From Promethearchaeota archaeon (GTDB taxonomy: Archaea; Asgardarchaeota; Lokiarchaeia; Sigynarchaeales; SOKP01), in the NCBI GenBank assembly GCA_019057775.1, contig JAHLWT010000042.1, positions 1 through 15,130 of the forward strand: a DNA stretch of 15,130 nt, written 5' to 3'. Of the stretch, positions 7,900 to 13,997 are shown piece by piece. The notes beneath the pieces are model-generated. The model worked only from the letters and a program-made list of their open reading frames with translations. It ran no database searches and was not told the origin of the DNA. The position numbers and the translations under genes were made by a program. Each line of letters begins with the position of its first letter. The first letter of the stretch is position 1.

Positions 7900-9564
7900 A
7901 TGAAGATTGTAGAAGGATTTCCCGCTGATCCAGTAGGCAATTATCAGTTAAATGTCATCAACCTTATGAAACATGCCATAAGAAATTTCTCAAGGCAAGA
8001 AATTGTAAGCAGAAACGATAATGGCTCACTTTTTAGATATACTTATAAGGATTCATATGAAAGAATGCAACGATTGGCAAATGCATTAGAATCCATTGGA
8101 ATAAAAGTAGCTGATCGAGTAGGAGTAATTGCATGGAATACACACAGACATTTTGAAATATATTATGGATTACCAGGCATGGGAGCGGTTATGGTTTCTT
8201 TGAATTTACGTCTTGCTACTCAAGATTTAGCATATGTGGTGAATCATTCTGGTTCACAGCTCATAATTATTGATGAAGATTTAATCAAAATAGCTGAGAG
8301 CATAGCACCATTATGCGAAAACATAGAGGGCTACATTGTTATTACTGAAAAGGATCTAAGCCAAATAGAAACGACTTTAGCACCAATTTATAGCTATGAA
8401 GAATTGTTGAGTAAAGCATCACCTGTGTATGATTGGCCCTACTTAAATGAGAATTCTGCTTATGCTGCTTGCTATACTACTGGTACGACCGGTAAACCGA
8501 AAGGAGTCTATTATTCACATCGAAGTGTGTATTTACAAGCAATGATGTTTGCGGCTTATTTTTCAATGACTGTATTTGATGTTGTTTTTCAGTTAGTACC
8601 GATGTTTCATGTCCTTGGTTGGTCTAAACCACAAGCAGCTACTTATGTTGGTTCTAAATTAATATTCTCAGGAAAGTGGAATCTGGATGATCTTGAGGAG
8701 CTTACGAACATTATGGTTCAAGAAAAAGTGTCAGTATCGGGAGCTGTCCCCACTGTATTCATGGCAATGTTGGAATTTATTCGAAAAATGGAAAAAAAAC
8801 CAGATCTTACTGGAGCTCGTTTAATTTGTGGTGGTGCTGAGCCTCCAATAGCTTTAATGCGTGGATTTTGGGATGAAACTGGAGCAGAAATAATTCATTC
8901 TTATGGTTCTACTGAAGCAATGGCAATAACCACGTTAAATGCGTTTAAACCATGGCTTAAAAAAGAACTCTCTGATGAAGAATTATGGAATCTTAAGAAA
9001 AAGCAAGGTATAATTGGCTCTGGGTTAGACATTAAAATCGTAGATGAGGAAACTGATAAAGAACTCCCCCATGATGGAAAATCTTCTGGTGAAATCTTAT
9101 TACGAGGTCCTTGGATTACGAGAAGTTATTATAATTCACCTGGAACAGAGAGTAGTTTTACTGAAGATGGATATTTCAGAAGTGGAGATGCAGGGTGCCT
9201 TGACTCTGAGGGATATCTTAAAATAACAGACAGAATAAAAGATGTAATAAAATCTGGTGGTGAATGGATAAGTTCCATAGATATGGAGAACTCTTTATTA
9301 TCCCATTCTGCAATACTTGAATCTGCTGTTATTGGAATTCCACACCCCAAATGGGATGAAAGACCCTTAGCATTAATTGTTCTACGGGAAGAATATAAAA
9401 ATACAACTAAAGAGGAGATACGTGCTCACCTTAGCAAAAGCTTTGTTAAGTGGCAATTACCAGATGAAATCTTATTTGTTGACTCAATCCCAAGAACTAG
9501 TGTAGGAAAGCTTAATAAGAAGGTTATGAGGGTGGAGTATAAAGATCTCTATTCTAAAGGATAA
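7900..9564 (+). CDS. Fatty-acyl-CoA synthetase (AMP-forming, FadD/AlkK-like)
   Basis: The 554-residue protein is an adenylate-forming ligase that activates a carboxylic acid with ATP to an acyl-AMP and then forms the CoA thioester. The set of motifs is complete: YTTGTTGKPKG (192-202, phosphate-binding loop), VPMFHVLGW (233-241), GGAEPP (311-316), SYGSTEA (334-340, adenine site), YFRSGDAG (425-432, with SGD in place of the common TGD), TDRIKDVIKSGGEWIS (443-458) and PRTSVGKLNKK (531-541) with the catalytic K537. The IKSGGEWISS wording is characteristic of medium- to long-chain fatty-acyl-CoA ligases of the FadD/AlkK branch. Its length is normal for the family. It has no signal peptide and is cytosolic. 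No clear Shine-Dalgarno precedes the ATG. A small helical gene follows after 60 bases and may be co-transcribed. A hotdog thioesterase and an SDR within 5 kb fit an acyl-CoA metabolic setting. The exact chain length is unknown. Confidence 0.92.
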   Translation: MKIVEGFPADPVGNYQLNVINLMKHAIRNFSRQEIVSRNDNGSLFRYTYKDSYERMQRLANALESIGIKVADRVGVIAWNTHRHFEIYYGLPGMGAVMVSLNLRLATQDLAYVVNHSGSQLIIIDEDLIKIAESIAPLCENIEGYIVITEKDLSQIETTLAPIYSYEELLSKASPVYDWPYLNENSAYAACYTTGTTGKPKGVYYSHRSVYLQAMMFAAYFSMTVFDVVFQLVPMFHVLGWSKPQAATYVGSKLIFSGKWNLDDLEELTNIMVQEKVSVSGAVPTVFMAMLEFIRKMEKKPDLTGARLICGGAEPPIALMRGFWDETGAEIIHSYGSTEAMAITTLNAFKPWLKKELSDEELWNLKKKQGIIGSGLDIKIVDEETDKELPHDGKSSGEILLRGPWITRSYYNSPGTESSFTEDGYFRSGDAGCLDSEGYLKITDRIKDVIKSGGEWISSIDMENSLLSHSAILESAVIGIPHPKWDERPLALIVLREEYKNTTKEEIRAHLSKSFVKWQLPDEILFVDSIPRTSVGKLNKKVMRVEYKDLYSKG

Positions 9565-9624
9565 GGATTAGAAGAATCAGATTAAGTAAATCAAGGAAAA
9601 AACACATTAAAATCAAAAAATACT

Positions 9625-9939
9625 ATGGACCCTGAAGATTTGGGAAATCGAATTTATATAAATAAGATTGAGGAGAAAATCTTTAAAATAAAAGAGATGT
9701 ATCATCTAAATTTAATTAAAAACTTATCTAAAGAAGCATACGATTTGTACTTAATAAAGAAATCAGTCTGTAATGAACTTCTCGAATTAACAAGTGAAAA
9801 AGATATCAAGTACAGTAAAATTGTAGAATATATTAAAAATAAAATAGAAAAGAATAAAGAACGGCTTAAAAATGCTTCAGAGCAGGTAGAACTTACATTA
9901 ATTCAATTAACTATAGAAGTATGGGAAGAATTTCTCTAA
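9625..9939 (+). CDS. Small helical hypothetical protein
   Basis: This 104-residue protein is not recognised. It is rich in Lys, Glu, Ile and Leu and is almost certainly all-helical, with heptad-like segments at about 12-35 (INKIEEKIFKIKEMYHLNLI) and 60-100 (KIVEYIKNKIEKNKERLKNA), so it may form a coiled coil. There is one cysteine, no membrane segment and no signal peptide. It begins with ATG 60 bases after the acyl-CoA synthetase and in the same direction, so co-transcription is possible. The codon bias matches its neighbours. The sparsity of stop codons in an A-rich sequence is a weaker proof of coding than usual, but the regular amphipathic pattern supports a real gene. Confidence 0.6.
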   Translation: MDPEDLGNRIYINKIEEKIFKIKEMYHLNLIKNLSKEAYDLYLIKKSVCNELLELTSEKDIKYSKIVEYIKNKIEKNKERLKNASEQVELTLIQLTIEVWEEFL

Positions 9940-9971
9940 TTTCTTATTACTAAATTTACTTATTCTGTAAT

Positions 9972-10319
9972 TTATTCAATAATTCTAACATTTTTCTTAG
10001 GGACCCATCCTTCTTTCCCTTTTTCATTATTTAACCAAAACCAACCAGATTCTTCCTTTTCTATAAGCAATTCTTCTCCAATATTCACAGTAAGTTCGAT
10101 TGCATTATAATCTTGTAAAACCTCACAGAATGTTTCTTGCAGGTTAAGATATGTTTCAGGTACCCACCCTCCTTTCCCACTTTTGTTTATACACCATATC
10201 CAACCCTTCCACTCAGTTTCCTTTTTTTCAAATTTTAATGTTTCTCCTTTCGTAATTATTAACGGAAATTTATCTGAAGCTTGATGTTTTTCAATAACTA
10301 CGCAACGGTTTGAATTCAT
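9972..10319 (-). CDS. Tandem SH3-domain protein
   Basis: The 115-residue protein consists of two SH3 folds and little else. SH3-1 spans residues about 5-60: an opening strand CVVIEKHQ, TKGETLKFEKKE as the RT-loop end, WKGWIWCINKSGKGGWVP as the n-Src and distal strands, then ETYL. SH3-2 spans 64-115: CEVLQDYNAIELTVNIGE (comparable to ALYDY of eukaryotic SH3s), ESGWFWLNNEKGKEGWVP, KKNV. The GWVPxxY/N pattern matches the conserved proline-ligand groove of SH3 domains. Prokaryotic double-SH3 proteins of this size exist and their ligands are mostly unknown. It has no signal peptide, so it is presumably cytosolic. The ATG at 10319 was chosen; an in-frame GTG at 10340 would add seven residues (MHSHILI) outside the domain. 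It lies immediately downstream, on the same strand, of a permease remnant. Confidence 0.82.
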   Translation of the reverse strand: MNSNRCVVIEKHQASDKFPLIITKGETLKFEKKETEWKGWIWCINKSGKGGWVPETYLNLQETFCEVLQDYNAIELTVNIGEELLIEKEESGWFWLNNEKGKEGWVPKKNVRIIE

Positions 10320-10347
10320 AATTAAAATATGACTATGCACGTTAGAA

Positions 10348-10476
10348 TTAATATCTTATTCTCGGGTCTATAATACCATATATCACATCAATTCCAAGGT
10401 TTATAAACACGAATATAAGTGTAAAGACAACTACTAAGGCATTTAGAACCCGGTATTCACTTGAACTCGTTATTTG
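10348..10476 (-). pseudogene. C-terminal remnant of a DppB/OppB-type ABC permease
   Basis: Between the SH3 gene and the thioesterase gene the minus strand has an open stretch of 42 codons ending in TAA (10348-10350). Its C-terminus reads INLGIDVIYGIIDPRIRY. This is the hallmark end of the inner-membrane permease of dipeptide/oligopeptide ABC transporters (N-x-x-x-D-x-x-Y-x-x-x-DPRIRY). The preceding VLNALVVVFTLIFVF matches the last membrane helix of that family, and SEYRVLNA matches the loop before it. An in-frame stop precedes the stretch, and no permease-like sequence is found further upstream in any frame I checked; AT-rich sequence and the promoter of the thioesterase gene follow instead. 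A full gene is about 310-340 codons, so about nine tenths is missing. It is best read as the stump of a deleted or displaced transporter operon. Confidence 0.72.
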
Positions 10477-10507
10477 TTATACAAAATAATGGTTCGGAGA
10501 GATAAAA

Positions 10508-10516
10508 TTAAATATT
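10508..10516 (+). promoter_or_regulatory. Putative TATA box of the thioesterase gene
   Basis: TTAAATATT is preceded by purine-rich GAGAGATAAAA, which could serve as a BRE. A transcript start about 25 bases downstream (near 10536) would leave a short leader that just includes the Shine-Dalgarno at 10540-10545. The spacing is consistent, but AT richness makes chance matches common. Confidence 0.35.
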
Positions 10517-10539
10517 TTTTTGTATTATTAATATTTGAT

Positions 10540-10545
10540 AGGTGA
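10540..10545 (+). promoter_or_regulatory. Strong Shine-Dalgarno that fixes the thioesterase start
   Basis: AGGTGA lies seven bases before the ATG at 10553. It favours this ATG over an in-frame TTG at 10535, which would lie upstream of the site. Confidence 0.7.
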
Positions 10546-10552
10546 AATTCAA

Positions 10553-11008
10553 ATGGAAAATAAAGCAATTCAGGATAAATGGCCTGATTTAGGAACTCAT
10601 TGCTGGGGATGTGGGAGGAATAATGAACATGGATTACAGATAAAGAGCTATTGGGAAGGAGATGAGTGTGTATGTACATGGAAACCTAAGAAATATCACT
10701 GTGCATACCCAGGAAGAGGATGCGGAGGTATTATCGCAGCTATCCTTGATTGTCATTGCTTAAATACCGCAAATTCAGCAGCCTTTAGAGCAGAAGGCAG
10801 GGAAATAGGTATAGGGCCATTAATAGCTTTTGCTACAGGGACATTAACCGTGAAATTCTTACGGTCAACCCCCCTCAATAAACCTTGGGTCTTTCGTGCA
10901 CGAATTAAAGAAGTGAAAGAACGGAAAACAATAGTATCTTGTACACTCTATGTTAAAGAAAAAGAATGTGCCACTGGAGAAATCATTGCTGTACGTTTGA
11001 CTAAATAG
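10553..11008 (+). CDS. Hotdog-fold thioesterase (PaaI/THEM4-like)
   Basis: This 151-residue protein has the size and signature of a hotdog-fold acyl-CoA thioesterase, which hydrolyses acyl-CoA to free acid and CoA and usually works as a dimer or tetramer. CWGCGRNNEHGLQIK (17-31) is the characteristic CxGCGxxNxxGL start of the THEM4/PaaI-like branch. Residues 58-69 (GGIIAAILDCHC) form the central hotdog helix, with D66 where the family often has its catalytic acid. TGTLTVKFLRSTPL (95-108) is the strand and loop that packs along the partner subunit. It is unusually rich in cysteine for a cytosolic archaeal protein (nine in 151 residues), including CHC at 67-69. The start was chosen by the AGGTGA site upstream. 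The acyl-CoA synthetase 1 kb away makes a link to acyl-CoA turnover plausible, but the two are not in one operon. Confidence 0.85.
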   Translation: MENKAIQDKWPDLGTHCWGCGRNNEHGLQIKSYWEGDECVCTWKPKKYHCAYPGRGCGGIIAAILDCHCLNTANSAAFRAEGREIGIGPLIAFATGTLTVKFLRSTPLNKPWVFRARIKEVKERKTIVSCTLYVKEKECATGEIIAVRLTK

Positions 11009-11046
11009 AGAACGTATAAATTCTCTGAAAATTATTAAATTATATA

Positions 11047-11072
11047 TTTTTTTTTTCATTATAGTTTTTTTT
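11047..11072 (+). terminator. Double T-run terminator after the thioesterase gene
   Basis: Ten T at 11047-11056 and eight T at 11065-11072 lie 40-65 bases after the stop. Consecutive U-tracts are typical archaeal terminators. Confidence 0.5.
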
Positions 11073-11117
11073 GATAATACCGCATAAATTTTAATAACAA
11101 ATTCTGTGATTTTACTA

Positions 11118-11750
11118 ATGGTTGTTATTCGCTTCTTAGGGAATGCATGTATTGAACTAATCAGCAAACAAGACCACATTATTATTGATCCTGTATATCT
11201 ATCTCATCCAAAAAAAGGGATTGAAAATATCTTTATAACGCATTACCATCCTGACCATATTTCTCGAGAGATTTTATTGGAAATCAAACAAGATTATGTA
11301 TTGTCTGGTAAAGAACTTGAGATTTATGGACCAGATTGCGTTAATAAAGAATTAAACATTGATTTTACATTAATTCAACCTACTTCCAAAATCAACCTGA
11401 ATAATGGTTTAGTAAGAGTTATGGAAAATAAATGTTGGAAAGCTGAGGGATGTGTAGCTTATCTAATCGAAATAAATAATAGAAAGATATTACATACGGC
11501 AGATTCAGCTGAATTTTCTAATGAATTAAAATCCTTCAATAATGAACTTGATCTGTGTTTTGTTGCCTGTTTTGAGAGCAATTATAATGATTATCTTGAT
11601 TTTTTAAAAAAAATTACTCCAAAATTGGTAATTCCATATCATTTTACTCAGGGAAAAGAAGCTGAGGCTAAAAAACTAACCAAGTTTCTTCAAAAAAATG
11701 ATATGAATTCAACTTTTCTTTCAATTGGAGAAGAATTTGAATTGAAATAA
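11118..11750 (+). CDS. UlaG-like MBL-fold protein
   Basis: The 210-residue protein is a small metallo-beta-lactamase-fold protein of the UlaG/Lactamase_B_3 type. It begins IRFLGNACIEL with IIIDPVY, as in proteins with the GHAxxLIE...IDP pattern. The metal motif is THYHPDH (41-47: H42, H44, D46, H47). HTADSAEF (126-133) supplies the bridging aspartate D129, and TPKLVIPYHF (167-176) supplies the last histidine H175. The histidine normally found ahead of the GxxxYxIE strand is absent: here it reads ENKCWKAEGCVAYLIE, with Cys106, Trp107 and Cys112 near that place. The second metal site may therefore be altered. The start is ATG at 11118; a GTG at 11106 would add four hydrophobic residues. It ends nine bases from the convergent nitroreductase gene. 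The substrate is unknown. Confidence 0.83.
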   Translation: MVVIRFLGNACIELISKQDHIIIDPVYLSHPKKGIENIFITHYHPDHISREILLEIKQDYVLSGKELEIYGPDCVNKELNIDFTLIQPTSKINLNNGLVRVMENKCWKAEGCVAYLIEINNRKILHTADSAEFSNELKSFNNELDLCFVACFESNYNDYLDFLKKITPKLVIPYHFTQGKEAEAKKLTKFLQKNDMNSTFLSIGEEFELK

Positions 11751-11759
11751 GTTGAAAAG

Positions 11760-12587
11760 TTATAATCCTTCCAATCCTTTTATATTTAGTTGTGATCGTG
11801 GAGGTGTTCTGCGAAATTTCACAGCAGGGAAGCCCAATGTGAATGTTCCAAGCACGTGACCTTTTATTCCTAAAATCCCTAAAATGCCGCGATTATTCGC
11901 AACAGCTGCTTGAAGGTTTCCTATCCAACAAGTTCCTAATCCAAGGCTTTGAGCTGCTAACATACCATAAGTCAATGCAGTTCCAGTGTCATTTCCCCAT
12001 ATACCAAGCATTGTCATGTCTTTTTGAACCGTTTCGAAGTAAAGGATAATAACATGTGGCGCTCTCCAGAAAATAGGGTCAAAATCCATAGAGTTGAAAT
12101 AGTTCATTGCATGATCACTCGATTGGAATCCAAAATATAGGTATTGTGCTTTTATTACTTCATCACTTAATGTTTTGATTTTTTGAGGGTCAGATATAAT
12201 GATATATCGCCAAAGTCGCGCATTACTCGCACTTGGTGCGTATCTCATCGCTTCGAAGATCTTCAGTATTGTTTCTTTGGGAACTTTTTTACTTTTATAA
12301 TGCCTAATTGAACGTTTTGCGCGAAGAAATTGGAATATTTTATCATATCCTATGATTGTTTCAGGTGCATCGATTCCAGCATAAGTATCAACATCATCTA
12401 AATCCTTCAGTAAAATGGCGTCTTCCGGGCAGATCGCTATGCAATGTCCACACATATTGCATGTGCTTAATTTGTCATTGAATTCCACATCTCCATTTTT
12501 CTTCGTGTAAAAATAACCCCTTCCACAATTTTGCGTGCATAGTTTACAACTTGAACATTTTTCTTTATTTATACCTATTATTGACAT
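11760..12587 (-). CDS. Ferredoxin-nitroreductase fusion flavoprotein
   Basis: The 275-residue protein joins a two-cluster ferredoxin to a nitroreductase fold. Residues 11-21 (CSSCKLCTQNC) and 43-53 (CNMCGHCIAIC) each have four cysteines for a [4Fe-4S] cluster. From about 84 onward comes the FMN-binding nitroreductase domain, with RAKRSIRHYKSKKVP (89-103) as the FMN phosphate-binding start, MRYAPSASNARLWRYIII (114-131) and GMLAAQSLGLGTCWIGN (208-224). Such proteins pass electrons from ferredoxin-like clusters to FMN and reduce nitro compounds, quinones or other small acceptors; they are common in anaerobes. The two clusters imply an anaerobic cell with low-potential electron donors. No export signal is present. 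The gene is divergent from the sulfur-relay trio and convergent with the UlaG-like gene. No Shine-Dalgarno precedes the ATG, suggesting a leaderless transcript. Confidence 0.92.
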   Translation of the reverse strand: MSIIGINKEKCSSCKLCTQNCGRGYFYTKKNGDVEFNDKLSTCNMCGHCIAICPEDAILLKDLDDVDTYAGIDAPETIIGYDKIFQFLRAKRSIRHYKSKKVPKETILKIFEAMRYAPSASNARLWRYIIISDPQKIKTLSDEVIKAQYLYFGFQSSDHAMNYFNSMDFDPIFWRAPHVIILYFETVQKDMTMLGIWGNDTGTALTYGMLAAQSLGLGTCWIGNLQAAVANNRGILGILGIKGHVLGTFTLGFPAVKFRRTPPRSQLNIKGLEGL

Positions 12588-12711
12588 TGAAACGGAATCT
12601 CTAAATAAGTTTATTCTCTTTTCTGAGAAAATTACATAATTTAAAAGTGAGTTCCCATATATTTTTTATGAAAATATAGTTGAGTTAGATAGATTTTTTA
12701 CTTTTTTATTT

Positions 12712-12725
12712 AAAGTTTAATATAA
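12712..12725 (+). promoter_or_regulatory. Putative BRE/TATA of the sulfur-relay operon
   Basis: AAAG followed by TTTAATATAA lies about 60 bases before the first start codon, leaving room for a transcript start near 12747 and a leader of about 38 bases. The assignment rests on pattern and spacing only. Confidence 0.3.
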
Positions 12726-12784
12726 CGAAATGCTAATATTTCATATTATACAATTAATTTTTAAGAAATCAAGAGAGTTTTGAA

Positions 12785-13153
12785 ATGGTTTCATTTACAT
12801 TTGTAGTGTGCGCTGAGCCTTATAAATATGAAGCGATGGACACACTACTGAATTTGGGAGATTCTGTTATTAAAAAAGGACATCAAATATTAGGGATCTT
12901 TTTTTACGGGAGCGGTGTCTCAAATATTAAGAAAAGAGATATAACAAGTGATTCCATGAGAAATTTACCTGAACGTCTTGAACAATTCTGTAAAGCTAAT
13001 AACGCAAGTCTTACTGCATGCAGTACTTGGGTAAGCTTTACTGGAATTAAGAAGGATGAGTTCCTAAAAGAAGCGGTTCAAGAGGGATTAGGAGGTCTTT
13101 CAGACTTAATTGCAAGATCAGATAAAGTCATTTTTTTTGGTCCAGGAGGGTGA
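12785..13153 (+). CDS. DsrE/TusD-like sulfur-relay protein
   Basis: This 122-residue protein is the first of a DsrE/F/H-type trio. TusD/DsrE proteins carry a persulfide on a conserved cysteine and hand sulfur from a TusA-like donor to downstream acceptors. The fold begins with FTFVVCAEPYKYEAMDTLLN (4-23), corresponding to the PYGSExAxxALxLA strand-helix, and continues with KKGHQILGIFFYGSGV (30-45). LTACSTWVSFTGI (76-88) holds Cys79 at the position of the active-site cysteine of TusD/DsrE, and EGLGGLSDLIARSDKVIFFG ends the domain. It starts at an ATG with only a weak GAGAG site upstream. Its stop codon overlaps the ribosome-binding site of the next gene, so the two are translated together. The closest role is tRNA thiolation or other cytoplasmic sulfur transfer; oxidative sulfur metabolism is less likely because no Dsr partners are visible. 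Confidence 0.85.
   Translation: MVSFTFVVCAEPYKYEAMDTLLNLGDSVIKKGHQILGIFFYGSGVSNIKKRDITSDSMRNLPERLEQFCKANNASLTACSTWVSFTGIKKDEFLKEAVQEGLGGLSDLIARSDKVIFFGPGG
13145..13153 (+). promoter_or_regulatory. Shine-Dalgarno overlapping a stop codon
   Basis: GGAGGGTGA contains the TGA stop of the DsrE-like gene and sits seven bases before the ATG at 13161. It fixes that start and implies coupled translation. A longer in-frame start at 13110 would lie inside the preceding gene and is rejected. Confidence 0.75.
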
Positions 13154-13160
13154 AATCAAG

Positions 13161-13529
13161 ATGGTAAATTCTGTTGTTATAATTTGTGAAGAATCCCCAT
13201 TTGGTAAAGATTCAGTTGTCGAAGCTTTCCGAATGGCGACTGGATTACTTGCTGTGGGAGATATTGATGATGTTAAAATCATCTTAATGAAGGATGCGAT
13301 TTATTTTTTGAATAAGCGTTTAGATCCTGAAGCAATTAATGCCGATAGTTTTACAAACATCATGAGGTTAATAGAATTTTCAGAAATAGAAATTTTTCTT
13401 CACCGAGATGCATTAAGTGCAGCAGGGCTAGAACCCAATGAACTTATTGTAAAAAAAAATGTTAAAATCGTTGATTTAAAGCAAATTTCTCAATTAATTT
13501 TAGGAGCTGATATGATTTTTAAATATTAG
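13161..13529 (+). CDS. DsrF/TusC-like sulfur-relay protein
   Basis: The 122-residue protein is the second member of the trio. VVIICEESPFGKDSVVEAFR (5-24) matches the PPxGxxxAxEGLR start of DsrF/TusC, followed by MATGLLAVGDIDDVKIILMK (25-44), the typical helix and second strand. SFTNIMRLIEFSEIEIFLHR (63-82) and LIVKKNVKIVDL complete the alpha/beta fold. DsrF/TusC has no sulfur-carrying cysteine and acts as a structural subunit in the hexamer; likewise the only cysteine here is Cys9 in the first strand. It shares its start region with the stop of the preceding gene and is followed after 18 bases by the third gene, so it is the middle of an operon. Confidence 0.82.
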   Translation: MVNSVVIICEESPFGKDSVVEAFRMATGLLAVGDIDDVKIILMKDAIYFLNKRLDPEAINADSFTNIMRLIEFSEIEIFLHRDALSAAGLEPNELIVKKNVKIVDLKQISQLILGADMIFKY

Positions 13530-13547
13530 ACTAATTTTGGTGATATT

Positions 13548-13889
13548 ATGCTTGTAAAAAATTCGATTGTATATTTATTTGGTTTCAGTTCGAGATTCGA
13601 GACAAAATTGAGAAGTTTGCTAGAGATAGTGGAAGAACAAATTGAAGAAAATATAAAAATATCAATAGTTTTAATACATAATGGCGTAATTGGAGTGTCT
13701 AAACAAGAAGTCTTACCTCTAGTTTTAGAAAACCTTATTAATCTTCCTGTGAATATTTATGCTTTGATTCCTGATATAAAAGCTCGAGGAATGGACTCCG
13801 AAAGTTTAAACAGTCAAATAACAGGTATAGATTATGATGATTTAGTTGATATTTTAGTAGATTCACAAAAAATAGTTTCATGGATGTAA
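13548..13889 (+). CDS. DsrH/TusB-like sulfur-relay protein
   Basis: The 113-residue protein is the third member of the trio. ISIVLIHNGVIGV (38-50) matches the VLLIQDGV strand of DsrH/TusB. VNIYALIPDIKARGM (68-82) matches its VYALxxDxxARGL motif, and IDYDDLVDILVDSQKIVSW (94-112) matches the ISYxDFVxLVxxxxxxxSW ending. Some DsrH proteins have a conserved cysteine; this protein has none at all, so it would be structural, as in the E. coli complex where TusD carries the sulfur. GGTGA at 13539-13543 lies four bases before the ATG. No TusA, DsrC or TusE gene is visible in the window, so the donor and acceptor must be encoded elsewhere. Confidence 0.82.
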   Translation: MLVKNSIVYLFGFSSRFETKLRSLLEIVEEQIEENIKISIVLIHNGVIGVSKQEVLPLVLENLINLPVNIYALIPDIKARGMDSESLNSQITGIDYDDLVDILVDSQKIVSWM

Positions 13890-13936
13890 TGCTATCTTAT
13901 TTCTTTCAACTTAATTTAAAGTTCTGAAAAATTAGG

Positions 13937-13961
13937 ACCTTATTCATTTTTGAAATGAGGT
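13937..13961. terminator. Hairpin between convergent operons
   Basis: TCATTT (13944-13949) and AAATGA (13953-13958) form a six-base stem around TTG. Flanking ACC and GGT could pair after a bulge. It lies midway between the ends of the sulfur-relay operon and the convergent SDR gene, so it may serve both as a terminator. T6 near 13992 lies nearby. Confidence 0.35.
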
Positions 13962-13997
13962 ATTGAGATTTAGCCAATTTCCGCAGATCGTTTTTTA

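Noticed and set aside
10470..10679. Minus-strand open frame overlapping the thioesterase start
   Set aside because: It is antisense to the CxGCG start of the thioesterase and shows no permease similarity, so it does not extend the permease remnant.
11843..12049. Plus-strand open frame inside the nitroreductase gene
   Set aside because: It is a shadow of the FMN-binding domain on the other strand.
12614..12629. TTCTC-N6-GAGAA inverted repeat upstream of the nitroreductase gene as an operator
   Set aside because: A five-base arm in AT-rich DNA is expected by chance, and no second copy was seen near the divergent operon.
13110..13160. Longer start for the DsrF/TusC-like gene
   Set aside because: It would add 17 residues overlapping the DsrE-like gene, while a strong GGAGGGTGA site lies seven bases before the ATG at 13161.
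13583..13605. TTCGAG-containing stretch resembling a tRNA T-loop
   Set aside because: It lies inside the DsrH-like coding sequence, and no acceptor stem or anticodon arm can be folded around it.
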